Made by a program: the position numbers and the translations under genes. 64,000 bases of DNA from the NCBI GenBank assembly GCA_034509755.1, contig CM067555.1, forward strand, positions 44,288,255 through 44,352,254, written 5' to 3'. A model generated the notes under the pieces. It searched no databases and was not told the DNA's origin. It saw only the letters and a list, made by a program, of their open reading frames with translations. How positions within the stretch are numbered: position 1 is the stretch's first letter; each line of letters begins with the position of its first letter. Positions 45,136 to 56,620 of the stretch are shown in pieces. The stretch is from Anisodus tanguticus (lineage: Eukaryota; Streptophyta; Magnoliopsida; Solanales; Solanaceae).

Positions 45136-46987
45136 TATTATATCTGCTAAGAAAATCAGCTAAAACATTCTTAGTTCCAGATATATTCTTAACAATAAAA
45201 TCATAACAACAGAAGAACGATTGCCATTTTCTTCTTTTATTTAATTCTGGTAAAGGATCTATTTTATTAGTGATGAAATCCTTCACCTGTGTATTATCGG
45301 TTCTAACAATGAATTTTACTGGTAATAAATGGTAGTGAAATCTTTTAATTCCAAATTTTACTGCCAATAATTCTTTTTCATTTATATGGTAATTCTTTTC
45401 GTTTGGTTTCCAAGTTCCACCTCCATATCCACAAATTAACATTTTTTATTTAACTACATCTTCTTTATCGTATGCTATTAGAACGGCACCCCATCCTATG
45501 TCGCTAGCATCTGTAAAAAGTTTCAATTGATCTTTTTCTGTAGGTACTCTGTGTTTTGGTAATGATTTTACTTTTTCTTTAATCTTGTTAATCGCCATGG
45601 TATGTTCTTCCTTCCATTCGAAGGTTACATCTTTTTTAATCAAGTCCTGTAGAGGTTTCCTCAGATATGGTAAATCTTTTATGTGATCTGCGGCGTAGTT
45701 TACTACTCCGAGGAACTGATGTACTTCTCTTTTGTTTTCTAATTTCTCTTTAAAGTTTTTAATCTTTGTTACAACATGTTCTTGCAACTGTATTCCTTCG
45801 TTGTCCACAATATATCCTAAGAATTCAATACTATTCTTGAATATTTCAGACTTCTTTTCGGATAGAAGTATTCCATGTTCATTAATTGTTTTAACAAATT
45901 GCTCGATATGTTTAATATGATCCTCTAAACTGTCGCTATAAACTAATATATCATCCACATATATGATACAAAAGTCTGCAAGCTTTCTAAACACTTGGTC
46001 CATTCTTCTTTGAAATATTTGTGGTGCATTCTTTAATCCCATTGGTAATACATTCCATTCGTAGTGTCCTTGAGGGGCACTGAATGCTGTTAAAGTTCTA
46101 GATTCATTTGTTAGCTTAATCTGCCAAAATCCGCTTTTACAGTCGAATTTGCTAAACCATTTTTTGTTTCCTAGTCTGTTGATAAGGTTTCTTTTATAGG
46201 GTAAAAAGTATCCATAAAAAATAGTCTTTTTATTCAATTCTCTGTAGTCAATTACCATTCTGGCTTTTCCTCGTTTTAGTTCGTTATGTTTTCTTACTAA
46301 AAAGGCTGGGCTACTATGAGGACTTTTGCTTTCTCTTATTACTTTCATTTCTAGTAATTCTTTAATTTGGGTTTCAAATTCCTTTTGATATGTCGGGCTA
46401 TACCTTATAGGCTTTGTTCTGACAGTATCATTTGGGTCTATTAATTTTATTTCTCCATAAATCTTTTCCTTTTCCCATAGCTGCATTGGATTTTCTCCAA
46501 AGTTTTCTTTAACATACTTAGATATTTTTCTTTTAGTAGTTCTAGATTATTATTTCTTTCCATTTTTATAGTACATAATCTTATGGTATTTACTGGATAA
46601 TATTCTTTTCAGTATAATCCATTTGTTACAGGGGGATTGTAAACAAAATGTATTCTTATTAATCACTTGGGTTTTAAAGTAATCTAGGAAGTTATTTCCT
46701 AATAAAACTTGTTGTTTCATATTTTCTAGTTGATATACTATTGGTATTTTGAAAATAGTTTTTCCTAATACAATTCTCATATTCTCTGCTATTATATCTA
46801 ACTCTTTAGATTGTTCGTTGAATCCTGATACATTTGCTCTATGTATCTTTGATTTTTTCCATTTGTGGGATTCTAAAACATCTTTTCTTGCTAAACATAT
46901 ATCTGCTCCACTATCAATAAATATTTTTCGTTTTATCATTTTATTCGTTTTGTATTCTATATGAGCTTCAATATGGATTGCTACCAT
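45125..46987 (-). pseudogene. Pararetrovirus ORF3: protease, RT, RNase H, interrupted
   Basis: ATG at 46987. Aspartic protease with FIDSGAD at 46920-46901. RT with YVDD at 45961-45950, preceded by GFWQIKL and PQGHYEWNVLPMGLKNAPQIF. RNase H begins LFTDASDIGWGAVL near 45525 and ends at 45125. Two breaks are visible: consecutive stops at 46552-46547 with a frame change before the RT part opens (46486), and an in-frame TAA at 45448-45446 inside RNase H. The protein family converts pregenomic RNA to DNA in the cytoplasm. Absence of an integrase separates it from Gypsy Pol. Confidence 0.93.
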
Positions 46988-46989
46988 TT

Positions 46990-47306
46990 TTAGTCAGGAT
47001 TATCTAATCTTCTGTTGAGTTCTACATCTTCCTCGTATTCTCGTACTTCCTGTCTAGTCTCTTCACTTTTCATTGACTCTTCTATGAGTCTGGCTATTTC
47101 CATTTGTTTCCAATGTATCTTATTCATTTCTTCTCTTATTTTTGATAATCTATTAGTAATCTTTCTGTACATGTCATTGTAATACATACTTCATGTTTCA
47201 TTAACTCTGAAGTTATAATCAGTTTTCGTCGAGTATACTCTTCGCATTGTATCCAGTATTCTCTTTCTCTTATCAGTACTCTTGTCTGTCTTTCCAGTGT
47301 ATTCAT
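46990..47306 (-). pseudogene. Pararetrovirus ORF2, small, frame-broken
   Basis: An ATG at 47306 two bases after the ORF1 stop (47310-47308) opens 56 codons to TAA 47138-47136. A second overlapping frame, 47187-46990 (65 codons, Glu/Arg-rich, helical), leads to the ORF3 start. Together they occupy the place of the small ORF2; function unknown. The two frames suggest one short indel. Confidence 0.65.
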
Positions 47307-47307
47307 T

Positions 47308-49348
47308 CTATTTAGAACTAAATTCGCTTTCTGAATGCTGGTTAATATAATTTACGTTTTCTGGTTCTGATTCTTCATCAGTTTCACTAATATAAAAATC
47401 TTCATAATCATACCATTTGTTATTATCTTCCTTAATCTGTTGTAAACTCATTATAAATTTTTCGGTATTTATATATTTTACTCCTTTCTTCTTTAACTTT
47501 GGGCACTTGTTTGCATAGTGTCCTTTTTCGTTGCAATTCCAACATTTGCATTCTTTAACTTTTTCCTCTTTAGTCTTATCTGCTTCTATAGGGTTTACAT
47601 TTCTTCCTCTTCTAAATTTTTTTGTATCTAAATTTTTTCCTTATATCTGGATTATTCTTATATCTTCTAAATCTCTTTTTCTTATAGGATTTATAATAAG
47701 GTCTTTTCTTGTATTTTTTGTATTTCCTATCTTTGTGACTTCTTTCGTAATTTTCTTCGCGTTTTCTGTGTTTTTTATGCTTTCTAAATTTCTTTTCTTT
47801 TCTATTATCATCACATCCAAATATTAATCTTCTTTCTGTAAATTCACATATTTCTCTTAATCCTATCTTTTTATCTTTTTTGATCTTCTGCTGTAATCTG
47901 TATTCTTCACATTTTCTCATCAGATAGGCTCTAAGTACTCTTATTCTTTCTCCCAAAGTATTCTCTTTTGGTTCTAATTGTACATATTCTTTGGATATTT
48001 CGATATTATATGGTACAGGTAAATGATCATAGTAAAGTTGTTGATAAATTACTCCTTCTTCAGGTAAGAATCTAGCTTCGTAAAAGAATTTGTTAAAGCT
48101 AATCGTATATTCTGGTAGTTTGTTTATCTTACAACATTTCATGTTATTCAGGTTCATGATAATCTCAGTTTTTCTTTCAGCTAGTACATTTTCCCTAGCT
48201 ACTAACCATTTTTCTCCTAGGAATTCTCTTTTTAATAATAAGTCAAATATCATTAACATTGACTTCCAATCTGTTGTGTAACTTAATATTTCTCCTCTTA
48301 GTTGATATGCAATTGATTCTATCCAGTATGCTGCTTTTCCAATTAGAGTTTTTGATATTAAATCATACATGTAATCTAGGTTTTCTGTTTGTGTACTATT
48401 CATCAATGCTATATACATTCCTAAATTCCAGTCTGTTATTCTTCTTCCTACTTCTTGTTCATCATAAACATTGTCTAAATCTAAAAAGTATCCATTGTAA
48501 TTTACTCATTGAGTCATTGATCCTACAAATTCTTTGAATTCAGCTTGTTGCCCTATAGGTATGTGATCTGGTAATCTTGTATTCCTTCTAGTTATTACTT
48601 CTAGATTGGGATCTTCCAATTCTTCTTCAGGATAGTCATCTGCATCTTCATTAATTATATTTTCTGATTCAATTTCAGTTTCTACTTGTCCATTGTAGTC
48701 ATCTTCTATGTCACTTTCTGGTTCATCTTCTATTATAGCATTTACTCTTTTCATACTTTTTAAGGCTTTTATTATTTGATTATTTTCTTTTACTATTTCA
48801 GTATCCTCAGAATTTTCTTCTTCTATGAATTCTACTACTTGTAATTCCTGATTTATTTGTTCGGTATTTTCTTCATCAGTATGTCTGCTACTTGAGGTAG
48901 TCTCATCGCTTAATCTTACCTTTCGTTCCTTCTTTTTTCCTTTTAATCTCTTTAATTGTTCTGTTAGGATGTGTACCTCTTCTTTAAGTTCTAATATTTC
49001 TTGTTTTAATTCTTCCTTAGTTTCCCTTAGTTCTATCTTAGTTTCTTTCAACATTGTTTTTGTATATTTATGCTTTCTTTTATATTTTTTATATTTGTCG
49101 TACCATTCTGCATTATCATTTAATTTTAACTTTAGATTTTCTGCTTTTAATTCACTTATCTGTTGTTCTTGTTTATCTAACCTTAGATTTTCGTAAGTTG
49201 TTTTTTCTTTTTCTTTTTCGGGTATTTTTTCTTCTTTTAGTGATTCTACTTTTACTGGTTTTGATCTCATAGGTTCGTATTTATGTCTTTCTTTTTCTAT
49301 AATCTGTTTTCCATGAGTTCTTAAGAAAGTGATTGCTCCAGGTTCCAT
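47308..49348 (-). pseudogene. Pararetrovirus ORF1: coiled coil, coat protein, zinc knuckle
   Basis: ATG 49348. Residues ~20-150 are a Lys/Glu-rich coiled coil, followed by an acidic stretch to about residue 255. A stop at 48508-48506 interrupts the frame. The coat-protein-like part (48418-47612; WIESIAYQLRGEI, LREICEFTERRLIFG) ends in a strongly basic tract. The frame then changes near 47614, and the CCHC knuckle (CWNCNEKGHYANKC) lies at 47544-47503, ending at TAG 47310-47308. Basic tract plus knuckle is the standard coat protein layout of the family. The total of ~680 codons matches the size expected of solendovirus ORF1. Confidence 0.85.
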
Positions 49349-49358
49349 TAGAATTTTC

Positions 49359-49420
49359 CTTCTTTATCGTATGCTATTAGAACGGCACCCCATCCTATGT
49401 CGCTAGCATCTGTAAAAAGT
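49359..49420 (-). repeat. 62-bp copy of RNase H segment placed before ORF1
   Basis: Identical to 45460-45521, same orientation, ten bases upstream of the ORF1 start. It replaces the native ORF1 leader. Confidence 0.9.
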
Positions 49421-49527
49421 ACCAATAGATGCATGGAGAAGAAGTAAAATACCTATAATGGTAGATATAAGCAAAATAAAACCAAAATTACCAAAAGATG
49501 TAATAGACACTTTAGGCGGACTAACAA
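49421..49527 (+). pseudogene. Inverted viral-like fragment at right end of insertion
   Basis: Plus-strand frame of about 35 codons (…KIPIMVDISKIKPKLP…) with the A-rich codon use of the viral ORFs but opposite orientation, ending at the 31-bp repeat. It may derive from a viral gene absent from the rest of the copy; unverified. Confidence 0.45.
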
Positions 49528-49558
49528 ATATTTAAATGTGTTCTGAATATCAAGTTCT
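49528..49558. repeat. 31-bp direct repeat, right flank of pararetrovirus insertion
   Basis: Exact copy of 41195-41225. Host-like sequence continues to the right. Confidence 0.9.
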
Positions 49559-49839
49559 TTGAAAATTTGATATTCTGTTGACAGACAAAAAATTTGTTAG
49601 ACTTGGTTTATGTAAATCTTAATACTTGCACGAGATTATAAATTATTTTAAATATACAAATTCTAATATTTTGTATAAATTTCGTGTGTTGCTTAGTCGC
49701 ATGAATTTATACGGAGGGAGTACATGATAACATCAAATGGTGAAAAATAGTCAAAGCAAGTAAAACCCCAATAGAAAATTTTAGTCTGCAAAAGTAAAAC
49801 CGAAACTTTAAACCGACAAATCACGTACTTAGTGGTTAG

Positions 49840-50100
49840 TTGCACTCATTCATTGTAGATCACACTCAACGCGAGCTAATTATTCTAAAGTCAACCATGA
49901 GTGTAAACATTAAATACTTCTTCAGATTTGCAACTTCTATTAATCTCTTTTTTATATATATATATACACTTAGTTACACTCATTCATTGTAGATCACACT
50001 CAATTAGCTAATTATTCTAAAGTCAACCATGAGTGTAAACATTAAATACTTCTTCAGATTTGCAACTTCTATTAATCTCTTTTTATATATATATATATAC
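49840..50100. repeat. Tandem duplication, ~133-bp unit
   Basis: acactcattcattgtagatc...aatctcttttt followed by (ta)n occurs twice (about 49842 and 49976) with few differences. A Stowaway-like end (tacggagggagta) lies just left at 49710-49722. Confidence 0.82.
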
Positions 50101-50102
50101 AC

Positions 50103-50446
50103 CTTTTTCGCGAGTTTTATACCCAAATTATCAATTATTTCCTACTTGAACTACAACCATATATGTATTAAATCACAGTTATTTGTATTAAGAGATAATG
50201 ATCAAAATCACATCTGTACTGTCACTTTTTTGCGAGTTTTACACCTAAACTATCAGTTATTTCCTACCTGAATTACAACCATATATGTATTAAATCACAC
50301 CTAGTTGAGTAGTCGGGTAGGAAAAGGAACAACTGATAGTTGGCCTAATCTGCTTTGAGGTGTGGTTTAATATATAGATGGTGATAGTATAGATAGGAAA
50401 AAGGAACAACCAATAGTTGAGGCGTGAAACTCGTGAAAAAGAGATA
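50103..50446. mobile_element. MITE-like element with ~40-bp inverted ends
   Basis: Left ctttttcgcgagttttatac and right gaaactcgtgaaaaag are inverted complements. An internal direct repeat of the left end occurs at 50226. Non-coding. Confidence 0.62.
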
Positions 50447-50449
50447 ATT

Positions 50450-51065
50450 CATGTGTGTTTTCTACAAAACAACTTGTATACGGTGAGAACCGACATGACA
50501 CGTGGCATGGTTTGGGAATGGAAATCGAAGGAAGGAAAAATTTGTACCATTGGTAAGTTCAGGTATCGTAATAACGCCAGTTGGCAGTCGAACCAGGTGA
50601 CACCAAATGGTGACCGACTTGTTGATGTCGGTTGGAAGATCGAAGGAGCTTAGCGTCTACCCGTTCCGGATATAGCGCCAGCCATTACTATTCGCTCATT
50701 AAGTGACCGTTTCTGTCATTTAATTGCATTTAATGGAGTGATTATTGGGCAAAATGCCCTGCATTGTAAGCTATAACGGGAGCCCAACCTTCATGTTGGA
50801 AGGGCATTTGACTCTCACTTTTGTCTACTAGCACAATTTCATTATAAGTAAATCTATAAAAGCTCACAATATTGGCTCGGGCTCGAAGCAACTTAGCTAA
50901 GGACCGGACCAAGTTCATTGACAAGTTTCAATCGAGACTTCACTAATTCAGGCTACTTCTTTTGCTTATTATTTTCATTCATTTACTTATTACTAATTAT
51001 TTGTTTCACTTATTTGCGAATCGATTCACGTATCCTTAAAACCACTTATAAATTCAACTATACCT
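50450..51065 (+). repeat. Gypsy 5' LTR (single copy)
   Basis: Non-coding, with TATA-like ctataaaa at 50854-50861, ending shortly before the primer site. Boundaries are approximate because no second LTR is available for comparison. Confidence 0.6.
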
Positions 51066-51079
51066 TTTTTGGGGTAATT

Positions 51080-51097
51080 TGGTGCCCAACGTGGGGC
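51080..51097 (+). other. Primer binding site of Gypsy Tat element
   Basis: tggtgcccaacgtggggc, close to the tggcgccCaccgtgggg-type site of Tat elements. Confidence 0.75.
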
Positions 51098-51190
51098 TAA
51101 GGATAATAGTGGTGATTTGATTCAAACTTAAATTTCACTTGTTTCTTTCCAGATTTTTGTGGTTATAGGTCAAAACTAAGCACTAACAGT

Positions 51191-52310
51191 ATGGCTAGTG
51201 AACTCAACGATGAGGTTAGCAACCACGAGGACAACAACGGTGATAATGGTGCTCACAACGTCAATAACAACAACTGTATTCCACCCGTTGACCCGCTGAA
51301 TGGTGTTCCGACCGTTGTCCACCAAATAGGGTCCCGCCGAACGGAGTTCCACCGAATGTTGATCCAATGAATAACAATAATCTCGTTATTTCACTTCGGT
51401 CGTCTAAAAGATCACGTCGAATACACCAGATGATGGTGAAATAAATTTGGCTCGAATCTTTTATATGCTAAAGGAGCAACATGAGGCTATAACTCAGTTG
51501 CAAAATAAAAGCAGCGGAGCAAGCGCGTGAGATGAAGCTCATCATGTCCGTAATTATGAACCAGGCCGGAAAGAGGATCGAGTCGACGATATGCCAATGG
51601 CTCAGGACTAATGAGTCCTAGGAGGTGTTGAAAATGCTTGAAACTTTGACTAAACGAATTGACACCAATGAAAATAAAGTTGAAATCTACAACTCACGGG
51701 TAGACCAGATTTCTGGGGCACCCCGATCTTGAAGGGGCTAGACTCGAAGAGATACATCCAGTTGTCGTTCCCACCAAGTGCAGCATCGAAGAGGTTTAAA
51801 ATGCCCGACCTCCCAAAGTAAGATGGGACAATTGATCCACGGGAGCATGTGACATCATATACTTGTGCAATAAAGGGAAATGACATGCATCCGGATGAGA
51901 TTGAATTGGTGTTGTTGAAGAAATTCGACGAAATACTTTTAAATGGAGTAATGTCATGGTATTATATGTTGCCTGAACATTCTATTAATTTATTTGAAAT
52001 ACTTGTAGATACTTTTATAAAGGCACATGCTAGAGCTCAGAAGGTTCAAACAAGAAAAATGGATATTTTCAAAATTTCTCAGAAAGATACAGAGTTGTTG
52101 TGGGAGTTCGTGACCAGGTTTCAAAATAAGCGGATGCTTCTTACCCGAGTACCGGATGAAACATCTGAAGCTTTCACCATGGGGTTGAATCCAAGAGCTC
52201 CAGTGCTTCGTTCAAATTAAAGAAAAACCTGTTGGAATTCCCTACAGTAACATGGGCAGATATGCATAACAGGTACGAGTCCAAAATCAGGGTGGAAGAT
52301 GACTAGCTTG
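51191..52310 (+). pseudogene. Gypsy Tat gag, broken
   Basis: ATG at 51191 (MASELNDEVSNHE) opens an Asn-rich start that closes at about 51370. The conserved gag core is open at 51849-52220 (MTSYTCAIKGNDMHPDEIE, SWYYMLPEHSINLFEILVD, FIKAHARAQKV, GLNPRAPVL). Several frame changes occur between these pieces. Confidence 0.82.
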
Positions 52311-52556
52311 AACTTCCACCGGGGTCAGCAGGACGGAACAAAAACTTTGACAAATCAAAGAGGGTAGTCGAGTCGGTGACGAAATCTTTAAAGGATAGAT
52401 ATCAATCCTACGGGCAACCGGAGTGGTCGAATTTCATATCGGATCGGGGTCGCAACAATCACAATTTCCCATCGGACAGAGGAGATATGTGTAATGATCG
52501 AGGGTCTACCAGTAGGAATTTGCAATTCAAAAATGATATCGTGCAAAAATCACTGG

Positions 52557-53085
52557 GAGGATAGCCGCTCTAAGCAGATTCATCTCTCGGTCCTCAAAGA
52601 GAAATCGGTTTTTTTCTTTGTTAAAAAAAAGAATGACTTTGAGTGGACACCGGAGTGTCAACAAGCTTTGAGGGATTTGAAGAAGTACTTGTTTAGTTCA
52701 CAGTTATTGCATAAACCAAGGGATAAGAGCGACTATTCTTATATCTAGCGGTGTCCGAGGTAGCTGTAAGTGCAGTTCTAGTTCGAGAAGAGAAAGGTAC
52801 ACAATTTCCCATTTACTATGTGAGTAGAACGTTATCTAGTGCGGAAACTAGGTACTCTCATTTAGAAAAATTAGCATTAGCATTAATAATGGCTGCTAGA
52901 AATGTCATCCTATATGCGTAATAACAACTTACTCATTAAAAATGTGATGCATAAACCGGAACTGTCTGGTAGGTTAGCCAAATGGGAAGTCGAGATTAGT
53001 AGGTATGACATAGAATATAAACCAAGAATCGCTATAAAGTCTCAGGTTTTAGCAGACTTTACACCAGGAATAATTCCCGAAGTAG
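52557..53085 (+). pseudogene. Gypsy RT end and first RNase H
   Basis: Begins at the RT thumb (IAALSRFIS-like, FEWTPECQQALRDLKKYL) and continues with RNase H (VSEVAVSAVLVREE, FPIYYVSRTLSSAETRYSHLEKLALALI) in two frames. Protease and catalytic RT palm are absent. Confidence 0.85.
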
Positions 53086-53099
53086 AAAGAGAACTTTTA

Positions 53100-53432
53100 T
53101 TAATCTCAGGAAAATCTTCAGGGGTCTGGACCTTGTACATGGACGGAGCTTCAAACGTGAAAGGGTCCGGGCTCGGGGTAGTGCTTAAGACACCTGCAGG
53201 AGATATTATTAAGCAGTATATAAGAACTGTGAGATTAACTAACAATGAAGTCGAGTACGAGGTTATGGTTGCAAGTCTAGAGTTGACACGAAGTCTGGGA
53301 GCAAAAGTCATCGAAGCAAAATGTGATTCGCTCATGGTTGTTAATCAAGTGAACGGGGTGTTCGAAGTAAAGGAAGAAAGGATGCAAAAATACTTGGATA
53401 AAACTCAAGTAATATTACATTGGTTCAAATAA
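53100..53432 (+). pseudogene. Gypsy second (archaeal-type) RNase H
   Basis: WTLYMDGASNVKGSGLGVVL, TNNEVEYEVMVASLELTRSLG and AKCDSLMVVNQVNG show the acidic residues (D, E, D) of the extra RNase H that Tat-lineage elements carry between the first RNase H and integrase. The frame is open to 53430. Confidence 0.85.
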
Positions 53433-53642
53433 TGGACTATGGAGTATATGTCTCGAGAGCAAAACAATGAGGCGGATGCCTTGTCTAATTTGGGGACATC
53501 CGTAGAAGCGGAGGAGTTTAATTCTGGAACGGTTGTACAACTGCTTAATTCTGTGATTGATGGTGGTCATGCCAAAGTGAATACAACAAAATTGACTTGG
53601 GATTGACGCAATAAATACATTGATTACCTTCGGGATGAAAAG

Positions 53643-54345
53643 TTGCCTACGGACCCAAATGAGTCGAGGGCCCTTCGTACTAAAGAAACTAGATTTTGTT
53701 TGGTTGATGGTCAGTTATATCGAAGGTCTTTTTATGATCCTTTAGCAAGGTGTTTAGGACCCGGGGAGACTGATTACTTGATGCGTGAGGTTCACGAGGG
53801 GACTTGTGGCAATCATTCAAGAGCAAAATTATTGGTTAAAAAATTAATTAGTGTCGAGTACTATTGGTCCGAGATGGAGGAAGATACAAAAAACTTCATC
53901 CGAAAATGTAACGAATGTCAAAGGCATGCACTCATGATTCATCAACCGATGAAATTGATGCATCCGGTTTTATCACCATAGTTATTAATGAAATAGGGGA
54001 TGGATATTGTAGGGTCACTCTCATAGTGACCCAAAAAGGTATATTTATTTTGTTTATGACTGATTATTTTTCTAAGTGGGTTGAAGCGAAGGCCTTCAAG
54101 AAAGTCAAAGAAAAGCAAGTCAAAGAAAAGCAAGTCATCAATTTTATTTGGGGTCACATCATTTGCCTATTTGGCATACCAAGGGAGATCACTTGCGATA
54201 ATGGATGTCAGTTCATTGGGAAGAAGGTGAATGATTTCCTGGATGGGTTAAAAATCAAAAAGATAGTGTCGACACCATACCACCCAAGTGCAAATAGTAA
54301 AGCTGAGTCAAAAATACTATTGCCACTTTTTCTACTTTATGGCAT
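53643..54345 (+). pseudogene. Gypsy integrase, truncated
   Basis: HHCC domain (HEGTCGNHSRAKLL...CNECQRH) is followed after a frame change by the core (DYFSKWVEAKAF, ITCDNGCQFIGKK, PYHPSANSKAESK). A 15-bp tandem duplication at 54106-54135 duplicates VKEKQ. Homology stops at about 54320; C-terminus and 3' LTR are missing. Confidence 0.88.
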
Positions 54346-54400
54346 ACAAAGTGTAGTCGTATACGACTTCATAAGAAGTTTGTTCAATTCTTTGCCCTCG

Positions 54401-56620
54401 TGAACAATGACACAAACAATGTCTTCCCATTTCTGGATAAAAATCGTGAATTTCTCTCATTTTCACTTAACCGTTTATTTGCAAACTCACATTTTCTCTC
54501 TAACAATTAGGTATTTTTAAATAAAAATAATATTTGAATTAATTTGCGCACACCTCAATTATTTCATCGAATATCAACTACCTTTCACCAGTATAAACAC
54601 ATATTAGGTATCTATATCCATCAAAACTTAGATAAATGAGAAGAAAATACTTATTGATTATTATTTCTATTGAAATTTGAACCCTTGGCTCTTAGATTTA
54701 CCGTTTACATCCACTTTATTTATCACTAGATAATGTAACACCCTCTAATGCTTCTCTAACAAAACTATTAACATTTCGTTGCGTTTTAAAGTGAACTTAC
54801 CAATGGATGTTTCTCATTGCGTTTTCTTTTGTACATGTGAACCGGACTGTTTTATCAAAGAATGCAAAGAGGATACACATTTTTCTTCCAATGGTTTTTT
54901 CTCCATTAGCAAACTACGTTTCTTTACACAAATGGCACATCTTCGGACTGCCTCCTTATACCAAAGACAAAATCAAAATGCAAGAAACGTGTTGAAGTTC
55001 TAGAAATTAAAAAACTTCTTGGTAGAGAGAGGAGTGATTTACCTCCTGCAAAATTTAAATTAATCGAGTCAGTAAATTTTGAATATTATATTTTTTTAAA
55101 AAAACAAAGACAAAATAAGGAACCTACTTTGATCAAAACTTTCGAATACATATTTACGGAGTATAAGCTTCTATTATGATATATTGTTTCCATGAAGACC
55201 TTAATTGAAGAGCACCTTTAGCTAAAGTTGTGTTTGTTAAAAGAATAATAGCGGCAAAGATGATTATACATTAGTACTATTGTTTGACATCAACCAATTT
55301 TAATTATTAGTTAAAATAGGGCCTTTGGATTAATTACATCACATTTGGGTCCGCACATATTCAATAGATCGGTCAATCATAATAGACTCTCCCACTTGGA
55401 TAGAAACTGAAAGAAATAATCCCCTTGATTATTTTTATTAATTAAAAGATATATATACAAGTTACATATTTTCATAATAGGAGAATCCTATTCCTATTCT
55501 ACTCATAAAACCTTATTCTATCATAATTCTAACTATACAATTATGGTAAGTGTACAAGACTAATTAAAATAACATTTACACTATAATATATCACAAATAT
55601 ATATACCAAATATATAATCTGCCCGTGATGGGCATTTTGTCCGAGATGGGCTCTGTCCAAGATGGGCCATTACCCGTGATATACACTTTTGTATATCAAG
55701 TGTACATCATGGGTATATTACCTTGTTTAACAGAAACAACAAATAGTACGTTTAAATAATCAGGTTCTTTCATTTTCCTCATCTACACTATCATCCCATT
55801 AACGTGTTACTCATCTTTGTCAACATATGTTTTAGCCCACACAATGTATGTTAAAAGAACCATATAATAAATTAGTTATTTATCTCCTAAACAACATGCC
55901 ATTTCATTTTTTAGTACTTCAACTTTTTTATGGTTCATCTATTTTCGTCATGATGCGTGGCAGTCTCAATACTCCACGTTTTACCCTTACTTCATCCTCT
56001 AATCATGTCATTGTGCACCGAGTTTAATACTCAAACACTTATCATGTTGTTTTACAAAATCTTATACTTAAGTGTTATTCACTCTCACAAACCGGAATTT
56101 GTTCATGGGCCTGCTCCATCAACATGTTATGTTTCTCATAGTGTTACTATCATTCTCATACTAAATGTACTTGAATTATGTAATCACGTTACAATCACAC
56201 TTATAACATTACTTCCAAGATATCACTAACAATAGTAAATCACTTCAAGGAAAATTAAGTGTAGAATCATATAAGCATTTTCCTCAAAGTGTCTTTCACC
56301 ACATATTCCAACATCCTAGACGTTGCTAAGCTATTATACTCCTTACTTTTTCACTCAATTCTTTCCCTCGCCTGATCAAACGCATAATGGAGAGCCGTAT
56401 CCATAATCTTGAATGTTCAATAAGCTGTTTCTAGGCAAAAACATATCCTTAGGACACTCTACCAACATTCACACGAATTCTCAAATGTTTAAAGGTAAAA
56501 TTTGACCATTTCCATACTTCTTAAATATTTGACTGAGGTTTCTTTATAACGAGAGTTATCTCAAAAGTTTGCACCCTCTCCAATCTCAACTGCAATCAAT
56601 GAACATAGCATTAAATGTAC
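54401..56620. other. Spacer; no gene seen
   Basis: A/T-rich on both strands without open frames of family character. 55621-55690 has a short repeated phrase (gatgggc) three times. Confidence 0.5.

Larger units (their letters stand above)
41226..49527 (-). mobile_element. Endogenous pararetrovirus (Caulimoviridae, solendovirus-like)
   Basis: About 8.3 kb of viral DNA between 31-bp direct repeats. Reading on minus the order is ORF1 (coiled coil, coat protein, zinc knuckle), a short ORF2, ORF3 (protease, RT, RNase H), ORF4, then a large intergenic region with promoter and primer site. This four-ORF order and the approximate sizes fit Solendovirus, known from Solanaceae genomes. There is no LTR and no integrase, as expected of the family. 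The copy is defective: ORF1-3 are interrupted, the leader is duplicated, and both ends carry rearranged viral pieces. A Gypsy origin is excluded by the absence of integrase and LTRs. Confidence 0.92.
50447..54400 (+). mobile_element. Gypsy (Tat lineage) retrotransposon, internally deleted
   Basis: 5' LTR about 50450-51065 with TATA-like ctataaaa at 50854. Primer site tggtgcccaacgtggggc is at 51080. Gag follows, then a jump at about 52556 to the end of RT and RNase H, a second RNase H, and a truncated integrase. Two RNase H domains define the plant Tat lineage. The 3' LTR is not present before 54500. Confidence 0.88.

Noticed and set aside
47531..47827. 98-codon hydrophobic plus-strand frame
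   Set aside because: Antisense of the basic tract of the viral coat protein.
49054..49272. Leu/Phe-rich plus-strand membrane-like frames
   Set aside because: Antisense of the Lys/Glu-rich coiled coil of viral ORF1; antisense of AAR codons gives Leu/Phe.
55957..56229. 90-codon plus-strand frame in the spacer
   Set aside because: No recognisable domain and A/T-rich composition like the surroundings.
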